Assembly (NCBI GenBank): GCA_964457545.1 | Contig: CAYWEN010000007.1 | Location: forward strand, 62,001 to 126,000 | DNA length: 64,000 nucleotides | DNA from: JAGGTJ01 sp964457545 | Lineage (GTDB): Bacteria > Desulfobacterota > DSM-4660 > Desulfatiglandales > Desulfatiglandaceae | Reading direction: 5' to 3' | In this document: positions 18,396-26,877 of the stretch, in pieces | Layout: each line of letters begins with the position of its first letter | Position numbering within the stretch: the first letter of the stretch is position 1 | The notes under the pieces: generated by a model | What the model was told of the DNA's origin: nothing | The model's input: only the letters and a program-made list of their open reading frames with translations | The model's database searches: none | Position numbers and translations under genes: made by a program

Positions 18396-18782
18396 ATGAG
18401 ATTGTACGAAACCATGTATCTTGTTAATCCCCGTCTTGACAGTGAGGGATTATCCAGTATCGTTAACAAACTGAATAATGTTATAGAAAAAAACAACGGT
18501 GTAATAATCAAAGTGGATGAATGGGGTAAACGGTCCTTGGCATACAAGGTGATGAAACTTGACACAGCATATTACATCCTGTTGCACTATTGCGGAGACC
18601 CGGAAACACCATCAAAACTTCAACGAGCAATGAAACTGGAAGATGGGGTAATCAAGTACCAAACAATCAAACTGAAAGATGAAGTAGATCCGGAAGAGAT
18701 CAAGGCAGAGATGACCCCCCAAAAACCAGCAGAAGAAAATGAAGACACAGTTGACCAATCAGATATAGGCAATGAGGAATAA
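18396..18782 (+). CDS. rpsF: 30S ribosomal protein S6
   Basis: 128 aa. It begins [18 protein letters not shown], the conserved first strand of S6, followed by the '[13 protein letters not shown]' and '[11 protein letters not shown]' segments. The C-terminal ~30 residues form an acidic tail, common in S6 from this group. S6 binds the 16S rRNA platform as a partner of S18, whose gene begins one base after this stop. AAGGAG lies ten bases before the ATG. Confidence 0.97.
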   Translation: MRLYETMYLVNPRLDSEGLSSIVNKLNNVIEKNNGVIIKVDEWGKRSLAYKVMKLDTAYYILLHYCGDPETPSKLQRAMKLEDGVIKYQTIKLKDEVDPEEIKAEMTPQKPAEENEDTVDQSDIGNEE

Positions 18783-18783
18783 C

Positions 18784-19044
18784 ATGGCATTGAACACAAC
18801 AAACACCAGGCAAAGACCTTCTCGAACCTACTACAGAAGGAAAATGTGCAAGTTTTGTGCGGACAAGACTCTTGTCATTGATTACAAAGAGGTAAAGACC
18901 TTAAAATATTTTACAACGGAACGGGGTAAAATTATGCCGTCGAGGATTTCAGGGGTTTGTGCAAAACATCAAAGAGCTTTGGCTATTGCAATTAAAAGGG
19001 CAAGACATGTTGCCTTATTACCGTACACAACATCTCTTGTATGA
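18784..19044 (+). CDS. rpsR: 30S ribosomal protein S18
   Basis: 86 aa from the ATG at 18784, with a GAGGAATAAC spacer that serves as ribosome site across the rpsF stop. The core reads '[26 protein letters not shown]' and '[21 protein letters not shown]', diagnostic of S18. It keeps the Cys pair CKFC and a later Cys near 'CAKHQ', so it may be the zinc-binding (C+) form. It pairs with S6 on the small subunit. Confidence 0.97.
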   Translation: MALNTTNTRQRPSRTYYRRKMCKFCADKTLVIDYKEVKTLKYFTTERGKIMPSRISGVCAKHQRALAIAIKRARHVALLPYTTSLV

Positions 19045-19837
19045 TTTCCACAACCAGCCTGCAATACCTTGCCCCCTGATCATTGGTGTGTGCAAAAAGC
19101 CTGTCCCCTGAAACTGTATCAGTGTCTATCTACAAATACAGGAAGATATATTGATATGGCAGAAAGAAACATAAAAGATTCAGCAAATTGATCCTGGCAA
19201 AACAGGCACGGCATTTCATGGCAAGAGGAGGCGTCAGGGTTACAGAGACCAGAATATGCAGTTGCTGCAAAAATAAAAGTTACCCATGAAAAGCTGTTGC
19301 CTGACAGCTTTTTTTTATATGCCACACAGACCTGAAGCACAGCGCTCCTCCATAAATTGCTATTTTAGCCGCATTATTTATATGCAAAATTCAAGCATAG
19401 AAATATCTGAAAGAGGGTTTGTATGCTTGAACTCACACACCTTGATCTTGAGCGAACCCTCATCCTGTACCCAGTCACAAACAGATTTCGGGCAATAGCA
19501 ATTTGCCTGGTCGTTACATCTGCCGGGTGTTCAATTACACTGCATGTAAACAGATTCCCGGTTTCAGAGACAAGGCATTTTTTACAAGATCAGAAAAAAA
19601 CAGGATAATAATATATGCACAGAAAGGGAAATCCAAGCAGGGTATGGGAGTATATTGGGGTATATCAGGAAACTGCAAACAGTGATCTGTTTTATGTATC
19701 CGGAACAACATACACCGAAACAGTAAAACAGCCATTTATGAACAGGCAATAATGTAGCAGGAACAGCAGTGAACATTGTAAGGAACTGAGCCAGATTGCT
19801 ATCTTTTGCCGTCTACTTTTCTTTATGTGATAATTCG
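19045..19837. other. Long spacer inside the ribosomal protein/DnaB gene block
   Basis: About 790 bases between rpsR and the DUF2232 gene, where a short gap would be expected. It holds a strong terminator-like hairpin (19290-19316) and several open frames of about 60 codons (for example 19423-19608) without a good ribosome site or recognised family. Transcripts ending at the hairpin could include an unrecognised small RNA. Confidence 0.5.
19290..19316 (+). terminator. Rho-independent terminator
   Basis: AAAGCTGT, a six-base loop, then ACAGCTTT followed by a run of T. It lies about 245 bases downstream of rpsR, so it could end the rpsF-rpsR transcript or a small RNA encoded in the spacer. Confidence 0.7.
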
Positions 19838-20773
19838 ATGAAAGTAACCGACTTTATTGGGTGTACCGGCTGGGTAGTCTTGTTTGTAATATCCTCTGTC
19901 TGTATCCCTGTCATAGGTCCGTTACTATCCCTTGTCACATCCCTTCCCTTTCTATATTATTCTTTTAAATTAGGACCTTATCAGGGTTTAAAAATTGCGG
20001 TAACAAGCATTGTTATTATCATGCTGTTTGCCTATAATGTCAGACAGGAACAACTTGTTGTTTTTGTTATTCAGTTTGCTGTCTTAGGGTTAATCCTGTC
20101 TATAATGTTTAAACATGGTTTTTCCCTTGGTCAGACTGTTGTTGTTGCCACTGGAGCAATACTTTGTATAAACATCGGTATCCTGGCCTTTATCTGCATG
20201 TTAAACGATACAAGTATTCATAATATAATTGCAAGTTACCTGCAGCACCAGATAAAATTAACCTTGCATGCCTATCATGAAATGGCAATCCCCGAAGACA
20301 GGGTTCTTGAACTCCAGACAAATGCATCATCATTGATAGATATTATTACTATAATTTTCCCTTCATTAATGACAATTGCTTCAGGCCTTATTGTGCTCCT
20401 TAATATTGGAGCAGCTACGGTACTCTTTAGATTAACAGGCCTGAAATATCCAGATTTTGCACCCATTGACAGATGGAGACCCCCTGAAAATCTGATCTGG
20501 GTAACTATTTTTTCAGGCTTTGCCATGTTTTTCTCAGACTGGCTAAGATCACTGTCCATCAACATTTTTATCGTCATGATTATGATATATATCTGTCATG
20601 GCTTTTCTATTTTATCGTTTTTCATGAACAGATATAATATAAAAACATGGGTCAAGATTCTTGTTTACTTCATATTTGCTTTTCAACAGATTTTCTGGGG
20701 CATGTTGGCCCTTATCGGTCTGTTTGACCAGTGGATAGATTTCAGAAAAATACAAAAAAATGATATTGCCTGA
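19838..20773 (+). CDS. DUF2232 (YybS-like) integral membrane protein
   Basis: About 311 aa, strongly hydrophobic with roughly eight membrane segments. DUF2232 proteins are typically encoded between rpsR and rplI in this part of the bacterial tree, and the position here matches. The C-terminal half has the typical 'WRPPENLIWVTIFSGFAMF' segment. The frame extends to a TTG at 19796, but the ATG at 19838 is the first conventional start; no strong ribosome site is seen for either. The biochemical function is unknown. Confidence 0.8.
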   Translation: MKVTDFIGCTGWVVLFVISSVCIPVIGPLLSLVTSLPFLYYSFKLGPYQGLKIAVTSIVIIMLFAYNVRQEQLVVFVIQFAVLGLILSIMFKHGFSLGQTVVVATGAILCINIGILAFICMLNDTSIHNIIASYLQHQIKLTLHAYHEMAIPEDRVLELQTNASSLIDIITIIFPSLMTIASGLIVLLNIGAATVLFRLTGLKYPDFAPIDRWRPPENLIWVTIFSGFAMFFSDWLRSLSINIFIVMIMIYICHGFSILSFFMNRYNIKTWVKILVYFIFAFQQIFWGMLALIGLFDQWIDFRKIQKNDIA

Positions 20774-20964
20774 CTGAAAGAACCTGCAAAGAGCATCCTT
20801 TATGCACTGCTACATAATCTTTTGATCGTTTAACACTAAAAAACATCTCCCTTGTGGACAAAAAACTGTATAATACCTGAAAATCAATGTTTGGTGTATT
20901 GGCATGATTCGTCAAGTTATTGGAAAACCTTTTTATGCAACCATGTCCTATGAGAGACGAACAA

Positions 20965-21255
20965 ATGAAATTTATAAAAACAGACAGGATTACGGTCAAT
21001 CCTGATATAATGAATGGGAAACCCTGTATACGGGGAATGAGAATAACAGTTGGTGCAATTACAGATCTCATTGTTTCAGGTGTCTCTTTTGAAGAAATTC
21101 TGGAATTATATCCCTACCTTGAAAGAGAGGATATCAAGGCGGTTATTTCCTATATATCATGGTGTACAGAGGAATATTTCCTTAAACCTGTAATGCCCTG
21201 CGTTACAGAACTAACCTATTCAAAAAAAACGATCACTGTCGAAAGAACGGCTTGA
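20965..21255 (+). CDS. DUF433-family protein (antitoxin-like, orphan)
   Basis: About 96 aa. The core 'RITVNPDIMNGKPCIRGMRITVGAITDLI..G.S.EEILE.YPYLEREDIKAVISY' is the DUF433 signature, a small helical DNA-binding-type fold often paired with a DUF5615 PIN-like toxin. No toxin gene is adjacent. Upstream in-frame ATGs exist at 20935 and 20950; 20965 best fits the domain start. It sits between the DUF2232 gene and rplI, an unusual place for a toxin-antitoxin remnant. Confidence 0.82.
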   Translation: MKFIKTDRITVNPDIMNGKPCIRGMRITVGAITDLIVSGVSFEEILELYPYLEREDIKAVISYISWCTEEYFLKPVMPCVTELTYSKKTITVERTA

Positions 21256-21287
21256 AAAACACTGTTAAACAGAAAAAAACATTACTA

Positions 21288-21400
21288 ATGAAACTTTTCG
21301 GACAAAAGCAGGGAATCCCGCAGTTGACACCGGGATCATGAAAAAAGGCCGTTTACGGGTGGACACTAACCATAGTAAAACCGGCCAGGATATTATATGG
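21288..21400 (+). repeat. Intergenic repeat flanking rplI, copy 1
   Basis: It shares a core (AATCCCGCAGTTGACACCGG, then ATG, then GGCC and a GGGTGGA segment) in the same order with 21948-22067. TCCCG...CGGGA and GGCCG...CCGGCC can form two hairpins. A degenerate inverted copy is seen at 59316-59386. On the minus strand both copies keep a similar short peptide frame (around IPVSTAGF), so an origin from a gene end cannot be excluded. Confidence 0.75.
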
Positions 21401-21430
21401 CCTATTATATTTTTTTGACGGAGGAAACAG

Positions 21431-21895
21431 ATGCAGATTATTTTAAACACTGAAGTGGACAACCTTGGTTTTGAGGGTGATATAGTGAATGTTGCGAGAG
21501 GCTATGCACGCAACTATCTTATCCCCAAAGGGATTGCAGTGGAAGCTACCACCCCTAATATCAAGGCATTTCAACTGAAAAAGAAAAAAATTGATGCAAA
21601 AAAATTAAAGGCACGTGAAGAGGCCATAAGGTTGAAAGAAAAAATTGATGAGATTGTCATCAGCCTGAGTCACAAGGCAGGTGAGGAGGGCAAGCTCTAT
21701 GGTTCTGTGACCACTATGGATATTGCATCAGCACTTGAAAAAGAGGGTATTACCATAGATCGACGTAAAATTCTGCTCGAGCGGCCAATTAAAACGGTTG
21801 GTACATATGATGTAAATATTCGTATCTATCCAGAGGTCACAGGCACTATCAAGGTTATTGTAAATCCTGAAGAAAAAACAGAAGAGAACAATTAA
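21431..21895 (+). CDS. rplI: 50S ribosomal protein L9
   Basis: 154 aa, standard length. The N-terminal domain 'MQIILNTEVDNLGFEGDIV' with 'VARGYARNYLIPKGIAVEAT' is unmistakable L9, followed by the long connecting helix and the C-terminal rRNA-binding domain ('GKLYGSVTTMDIA'). A GGAGGAAACAG site precedes the ATG. Repeats lie on both sides of the gene, so it may be transcribed separately from rpsF-rpsR. Confidence 0.97.
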   Translation: MQIILNTEVDNLGFEGDIVNVARGYARNYLIPKGIAVEATTPNIKAFQLKKKKIDAKKLKAREEAIRLKEKIDEIVISLSHKAGEEGKLYGSVTTMDIASALEKEGITIDRRKILLERPIKTVGTYDVNIRIYPEVTGTIKVIVNPEEKTEENN

Positions 21896-21947
21896 ACAGT
21901 GCCTCTTTAAAAACAGATTGTGGTCACTATCCAGTTTCCTATCCATA

Positions 21948-22067
21948 AATGAGAATCTTTGGACAAAATCAAGAAATCCCGCAGTTGACACCGGAATTAT
22001 GCAAACCGGCCATTTATGGGTGGAAACCAAATAACCTGGATACCACAAAACTGGCAATCTATATATA
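21948..22067 (+). repeat. Intergenic repeat flanking rplI, copy 2
   Basis: Direct repeat of 21288-21400, lying downstream of rplI. Core identity is high; the hairpin arms have partly decayed. Confidence 0.75.
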
Positions 22068-22202
22068 TAGTCTGCCAAAGTACGGAAAAAGAGCAACTCC
22101 TTCAACCCATTAAAATAAAAAGAGAAATGATGATTACAAGCTGATACACAGATTGCGGAATAACTCTGTTTTTTCCACTTTTTACAGAATCTGAAGCATC
22201 AG

Positions 22203-23603
22203 ATGTTTTTACATAAAAATCAGACCATGCCTCAAACAACAACCAAGACACTTCCAAACATCTTAAAGGTTCCTCCACATAATACCAGCGCCGAGAAGGC
22301 CATATTAGGCGGTATCCTCATGAATACTGATGCCATTGGTCAGGTCATTGGTATTATATCCCCGGAAGACTTTTACAGTGAGGCACATTCATTCATTTTT
22401 GAGGGTATGCGGATTCTGTATGACAGAGGAGATCCTGTCGATATCATTACTCTTTCCAATATACTTTCATCAAGAAAGGTCCTGGAAAAGGCAGGAGGAC
22501 AGGACTATCTTGTTTCCCTTGTTGAAGCTGTCTCAACTTCTGCCGGTATTGTATACCATGCCAAAATAGTAAGGGAGCTTTCTGTACGCAGGATGTTGAT
22601 ATCGCGATGTTCTGAAATTGCTGAATCCTGTTTCCATGAATGGGAATCAACAGAGGATCTCCTTGAACTTGCAGAACAATCCATCTTTGAAATTGCAGAA
22701 AACCAGGTAAATGAATCCTTAGACAGCCTGAAAGAGGTTGTTACAGGCAGTTTCAAAAAACTGGAAGGAATATCTGCTTCAAATGGTTTTGTAACAGGAA
22801 CGCCATCCGGCTTCAAAGACTTTGATAAACTTACTGCCGGATTACAACCATCAGATCTGATTATTATAGCAGGCAGGCCAAGCATGGGCAAAACTGCATT
22901 TGCCCTGAACATTGCATATAATGCTGCAAAAGAAACAAAAAAAGCAGTGATTGTATTCTCTCTTGAAATGTCCAAATTGCAGTTAGGGATAAGATTGCTT
23001 GGCTTTGATGCCGGAATAGATGCATCAAAACTCAGGGCAGGTTTTTTAAGAGATAAGGAATGGGTCAAACTGACAGAATCCGCAAACAGATTGGCAGAAT
23101 TACCTATTTTTATTGACGACACATCCGGCTTAAGTGTTTTGGAGATGAAGGCCAAATGCAGAAGACTGAAAAAAAAATCGGATATTGCTTTAATCATCAT
23201 AGATTATCTTCAGTTAATCCACGGTAAAAAACATTACGAATCCAGACAAATAGAAATATCCGAGATATCAAGGACATTAAAGGCCCTGGCAAAAGACCTG
23301 AACACTCCTGTTATGGCACTGTCTCAATTGAACAGAAAGGTGGAAGACCGGCCAGGAAGAAAACCACAGTTATCCGATCTCAGAGAAAGCGGCGCTATTG
23401 AACAGGATGCCGATGTTATTGCCTTTATTTCCCGTAATGAGATGTATAACCCTGATTCTGAAGAAGATCGTAATATTGCAGAAATTATAGTAGCCAAACA
23501 GAGAAATGGCCCTACAGGAAAATTCAAATTAACCTTTCAAAAAGAATTTACACGCTTCAGAAATTATGTGGAGGGAAACCAGTTAGCACCTGTCCATAAG
23601 TAA
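22203..23603 (+). CDS. dnaB: Replicative DNA helicase DnaB
   Basis: 466 aa, normal length. The N-terminal primase-interacting domain starts at about residue 28 ('NTSAEKAILGGILM') and the RecA-like helicase domain at ~185. Walker A is AGRPSMGKTA (223-232), Walker B IALIIIDYLQLI, and the arginine-finger region includes SDLRESGAIEQDAD. It unwinds duplex DNA ahead of the fork as a hexamer. No intein is present. An in-frame ATG eight codons downstream (22227) is an equally possible start; neither has a clear ribosome site. Confidence 0.96.
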   Translation: MFLHKNQTMPQTTTKTLPNILKVPPHNTSAEKAILGGILMNTDAIGQVIGIISPEDFYSEAHSFIFEGMRILYDRGDPVDIITLSNILSSRKVLEKAGGQDYLVSLVEAVSTSAGIVYHAKIVRELSVRRMLISRCSEIAESCFHEWESTEDLLELAEQSIFEIAENQVNESLDSLKEVVTGSFKKLEGISASNGFVTGTPSGFKDFDKLTAGLQPSDLIIIAGRPSMGKTAFALNIAYNAAKETKKAVIVFSLEMSKLQLGIRLLGFDAGIDASKLRAGFLRDKEWVKLTESANRLAELPIFIDDTSGLSVLEMKAKCRRLKKKSDIALIIIDYLQLIHGKKHYESRQIEISEISRTLKALAKDLNTPVMALSQLNRKVEDRPGRKPQLSDLRESGAIEQDADVIAFISRNEMYNPDSEEDRNIAEIIVAKQRNGPTGKFKLTFQKEFTRFRNYVEGNQLAPVHK

Positions 23604-23781
23604 ATCCTGGATATTAATGTCCATGTCCTTCCGTAACCCTTAAAAAACATCTGTCGCCTAAAAAAGCTACGGTTGTCAAAACCGAGGCATTTTATCAAAA
23701 CTTGCAAAAAAATTACTGCAGACAGGACAGGATGTCCTTTTTTCCAAGGATATCTTTTTAGCGGAATACAAGGTTTATCAG

Positions 23782-24642
23782 GTGGCAAAAGTCAGTGTTG
23801 TTATTCCGACATACAACAGAGGCAGAAGATTGTTAAGGGCAATCTCTTCTGTACTGTACCAGAGTTATAACAATATTGAAGTAATCGTTGTTGATGACGG
23901 ATCTACAGATAACACCTGCAAACTGATAACCAGTTTTTTCAAAAACCGGATAACATATATCAAACACAAAAAAAACAGAGGGGTTTCCGTAGCAAGAAAC
24001 AGAGGCATTCTTGCATCAAAAGCGCCCTTTATCGCTTTTTTGGATTCTGATGACTACTGGTTCCCCAAAAAGATACAGTCACAGATAGATTTCTTTGCAA
24101 ACAATCCCGCGGCCGTTGCCTGTCAAACTGATGAGTTGTGGATAAGAAACGGCAGGCGGGTAAACCCAGGAAAGAGACACATTAAGATAGATGGCGACAT
24201 CTTTAAGGCATCTCTCAGGCTATGCCTTGTCAGTCCTTCGGCTGTTATGATAAAAAAAAGTCTGTTTGACGAAATAGGCCTGTTTGATGAAACCCTGCCT
24301 GCCTGTGAAGACTACGATCTTTGGCTGAGGATTTCATGTCATTATCCCATTCATTTAATCAGAAAACCACTCGTTGTAAAAGAGGGAGGGCACAAAGATC
24401 AACTCTCGGCACAATACAGCTCCATGGATCTATTCAGAATCAAGTCCATTGCAAGGCTTTTACGCTCCAACCATTTGAACAGAGAATATATATTACTGGC
24501 ACTGGATGAACTTGCCTATAAATGTCAAATATACAGCAGGGGCTGTATAAAACGGGGAAGAAAGAGTGAAGGGAGATTTTACGCAACCTTGCCCTGGATA
24601 CTGAAAAAGGAACTTGAACTGCATACAGAATCCACATCCTGA
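23782..24642 (+). CDS. Family 2 glycosyltransferase
   Basis: 286 aa, GTG start with an AAGG eight bases upstream. The GT2 fold is clear: 'VSVVIPTYNRGRRLLRAISSVLYQSY', 'VIVVDDGSTDNT', and the metal-binding DxD in FLDSDDYW. A later 'ACEDYDLWLRIS' supplies the probable catalytic base region. It transfers a sugar from a nucleotide donor to an unknown acceptor, probably for surface polysaccharide or lipid. The protein has no membrane segment. It follows dnaB by about 180 bases and may be expressed separately. Confidence 0.9.
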   Translation: MAKVSVVIPTYNRGRRLLRAISSVLYQSYNNIEVIVVDDGSTDNTCKLITSFFKNRITYIKHKKNRGVSVARNRGILASKAPFIAFLDSDDYWFPKKIQSQIDFFANNPAAVACQTDELWIRNGRRVNPGKRHIKIDGDIFKASLRLCLVSPSAVMIKKSLFDEIGLFDETLPACEDYDLWLRISCHYPIHLIRKPLVVKEGGHKDQLSAQYSSMDLFRIKSIARLLRSNHLNREYILLALDELAYKCQIYSRGCIKRGRKSEGRFYATLPWILKKELELHTESTS

Positions 24643-24908
24643 ACATAAACCACAAAAAGGTAGTCCTGCCATATCGTCACATCTGCAAACGCACAACACA
24701 CTCACAGTCAAAACAAACAACTTATAAAACCAAACCGGCACAGACACTCCCACATCCGGGACTTATCAGGCAAAATTCTTTATGGATAAATCAGGAACAA
24801 TGACAGTTTTTTCTGGCCTGGCAGCCAAAACAGCCTGAAACAAGGAAGAAAAGCCCCCTGCAACCATATCCTGTGCTACCTTTCACGGTTATTACAAACT
24901 GATACAGC

Positions 24909-25538
24909 TTATTCCTTCCCGGGAATAAACACGTTGACCTTTCCCTCCAGTTCCTTCTTAAACCTCAGTGCATCTTCCTTGTCTCCCACAATAGCTCCAT
25001 AGTGCATCGGCACAGCAAGATCAGGCTTGATTGCAAGCGCTGCCTTTACTGCCTCTTCCGCTGTCATTACATATGTACCTGACACAGGAAGCAGGGCAAT
25101 ATCAACATTCAGGTCTTTCATTTCAGGAATAAAATCGGTATCTCCTGCATGGTATATTCGTGTACCTTCCATATCAATCACAAAACCGAGCCAACCGTTC
25201 TTCTTTGGATGAAAGTCCTTGTCCGTATTATAGGCAAAAACCGTCTCTATTGTAATCCCCTTGACGACTATTGATTCTTCCGGCTTAACGATTCTTATAT
25301 CCCCTTTGAGCTTTTTTGCCGAATCTTTCTCTGTTACTATAACAGTGGATTCGCCCTGTATCTTTGACACATCTGCCGGCGAACAATGATCAAAATGCTC
25401 GTGCGAAATCAATATGATATCTGCCTCAGGTCCTCCAGATATGTTAAAGGGATCTATATATACAGTACATAACCCATCAAGACGAAACCCATCATGACCA
25501 AGCCAGTGAATATTATGTCTAAAATCATTTCTTATCAT
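24909..25538 (-). CDS. Metallo-beta-lactamase-fold hydrolase (UlaG-like)
   Basis: 209 aa. The zinc-binding HEHFDH motif (SHEHFDHCSP), a later His in YHAGDTDF and a C-terminal His in VPMHYG show a complete MBL metal site. The short form with 'NIHWLGHDGFRLDG' at the start matches UlaG-like metal-dependent hydrolases. The substrate is unknown; UlaG is an ascorbate-6-phosphate lactonase, but many relatives have other substrates. A GAAGGTG site precedes the ATG. It is downstream of parAB in the same direction, but the hairpin repeat at 25665-25904 lies between. Confidence 0.88.
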   Translation of the reverse strand: MIRNDFRHNIHWLGHDGFRLDGLCTVYIDPFNISGGPEADIILISHEHFDHCSPADVSKIQGESTVIVTEKDSAKKLKGDIRIVKPEESIVVKGITIETVFAYNTDKDFHPKKNGWLGFVIDMEGTRIYHAGDTDFIPEMKDLNVDIALLPVSGTYVMTAEEAVKAALAIKPDLAVPMHYGAIVGDKEDALRFKKELEGKVNVFIPGKE

Positions 25539-25664
25539 AGCAACACCTTCTTTCTGAAAAAGGATATTACATTACAATTGAATTATCCTGCCTAAAACAA
25601 GCAGCAGCAAATTTCCAATCAGGACCCCTGATTGCGCCAATACCTCAAACTTATTGCATATCTT

Positions 25665-25904
25665 GTATCAGCTCAATAATCAGGGGGATAACAGCGAACG
25701 TACTACCGGGGCAGAAGGATTTTTGCCGCTCCGGGCCTTTGGGCTGATCTTTTCAATGACTTATCTGCGGGGGACACTTGCCCCTTTTGCATTCTCGACT
25801 TCATCGAGCTGCGGCTTCCCCCGCTGACAAGTCACGAAGACACGTCGTCCTCCCGGCAATCGCATCAGAAAAACCCTCCTGCCCCTATTTATTGAGGTAT
25901 TACC
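25665..25904 (+). repeat. Hairpin repeat family, copy 2 (long form with structured GC-rich core)
   Basis: 240 bases. The ends are inverted: GTATCAGCTCAATAAT on the left and the complement of GTAATACCTCAATAAAT on the right. Next come GGGGCAGAAGGATTTTT on the left and its near complement on the right. The left arm alone has the unpaired insert GATAACAGCGAACGTA. The centre holds further nested pairings: GCGGGGGA with TCCCCCGC, and CTCGA with TCGAG. It has no ORF of note. It could be a non-autonomous mobile element or a structured RNA. Confidence 0.8.
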
Positions 25905-25967
25905 ACATCTTTAATATTTGGATCACCAGATATCTTCACAGATGCGGGCATTCCGGTATTTTCTGTT

Positions 25968-26873
25968 TTATTTTTTTCTTTCGGTGCCAAAACCTTTGCA
26001 GATGTTGCTCTTGCAACCTGAATCTAAGCGTAAAAGGTCAACAAGCCTGCGCAACTGTTCATCTGATGAAAAATGAAGAATGATTTTCCCTCCTTTCTTC
26101 TTTGGTTTTATCTCCACCTTTGTATCAAAAACATTTTTCAAAGATTTTTCAATCAAACTCAGATATTGTTTCTGCTCTGATTCCTTGTTGTCTACTGCTG
26201 CTTTTTGCAGTCTTATCCGTTTTGCCAGCATCTCCAACTGATGAACAGACAACCTGCTCCTGACAATGGCATCACGAAGCCGTTTCCTGTCCACGGGAGA
26301 TTCCACCCCCACCAAAACCCTTGCATGGCCCATACTCAAACGACCATCAATAACATCCTGCTGATAGGATGTTGGCAATTTTAAAAGCCTCAGCAAATTG
26401 GCAACATAAGAACGATCCCGTCCGAGTTTTTTTGCAAGAGCCTCCTGGGTATAACCTGCCTCCTCCATCAGTTTTTTATATGCAGCAGCCTCTTCGATTG
26501 CATTCAGGTCCTGTCTGTGCACATTTTCAATCAAGGCCAACTCAAGAGATTCTGCAGGCGTTACCCCCCTGACAACCACAGGAACCCGATCAAGGCCCAC
26601 CCTTTTTGCGGCCCGCCATCGCCTTTCTCCTGCTATAAGCTGATATCCCTCCCCTTTTCTGTTAACAAGAAGAGGGGTCAGGATTCCATTTTCCATAACT
26701 GACTGTACCATTTCATCCATCTCCCGAGCACTGAATTGCTGTCTCGGTTGATTGGGATTAGGTTCAATGGCATTTACAGGACATTGAAAGAAACCGGAAC
26801 CTGAAGCCTCTATTTTGTCCGCATCCGGAATAAGGGCGGCAAGCCCCTTGCCAAGTGCTTTTCTTTTAGGCAT
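25968..26873 (-). CDS. parB: Chromosome partitioning protein ParB (Spo0J)
   Basis: 301 aa. It begins MPKRKALGKGLAALIPD, the usual ParB N-terminus. The CTP-binding ParB/Srx domain has 'EPNPNQPRQQF' and the GERRWRA motif. A helix-turn-helix follows ('TQEALAKKLGRDRSYVANLLRLL'), then a C-terminal dimerisation domain. It binds parS, slides as a CTP-dependent clamp and works with ParA in origin segregation. Four bases separate its start from the parA stop. A parS site lies upstream of parA at 27728-27757. Confidence 0.96.
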   Translation of the reverse strand: MPKRKALGKGLAALIPDADKIEASGSGFFQCPVNAIEPNPNQPRQQFSAREMDEMVQSVMENGILTPLLVNRKGEGYQLIAGERRWRAAKRVGLDRVPVVVRGVTPAESLELALIENVHRQDLNAIEEAAAYKKLMEEAGYTQEALAKKLGRDRSYVANLLRLLKLPTSYQQDVIDGRLSMGHARVLVGVESPVDRKRLRDAIVRSRLSVHQLEMLAKRIRLQKAAVDNKESEQKQYLSLIEKSLKNVFDTKVEIKPKKKGGKIILHFSSDEQLRRLVDLLRLDSGCKSNICKGFGTERKK

Positions 26874-26877
26874 ATCC

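Noticed and set aside
18140..18427. 95-codon plus-strand ORF overlapping the rpsF start
   Set aside because: No ribosome site, and it overlaps rpsF out of frame; it is leader sequence.
19116..19137. Possible fourth degenerate copy of the rplI-flanking repeat (GTATCAGTGTCTATCTAC)
   Set aside because: It resembles the copy at 59.3 kb over about 20 bases only; flanks do not align.
19423..19608. 61-codon ORF starting MLELTHLDLERTL, with a faint resemblance to RNA polymerase omega
   Set aside because: Only a few residues fit ('NRF'), the rest does not, and no ribosome site is seen.
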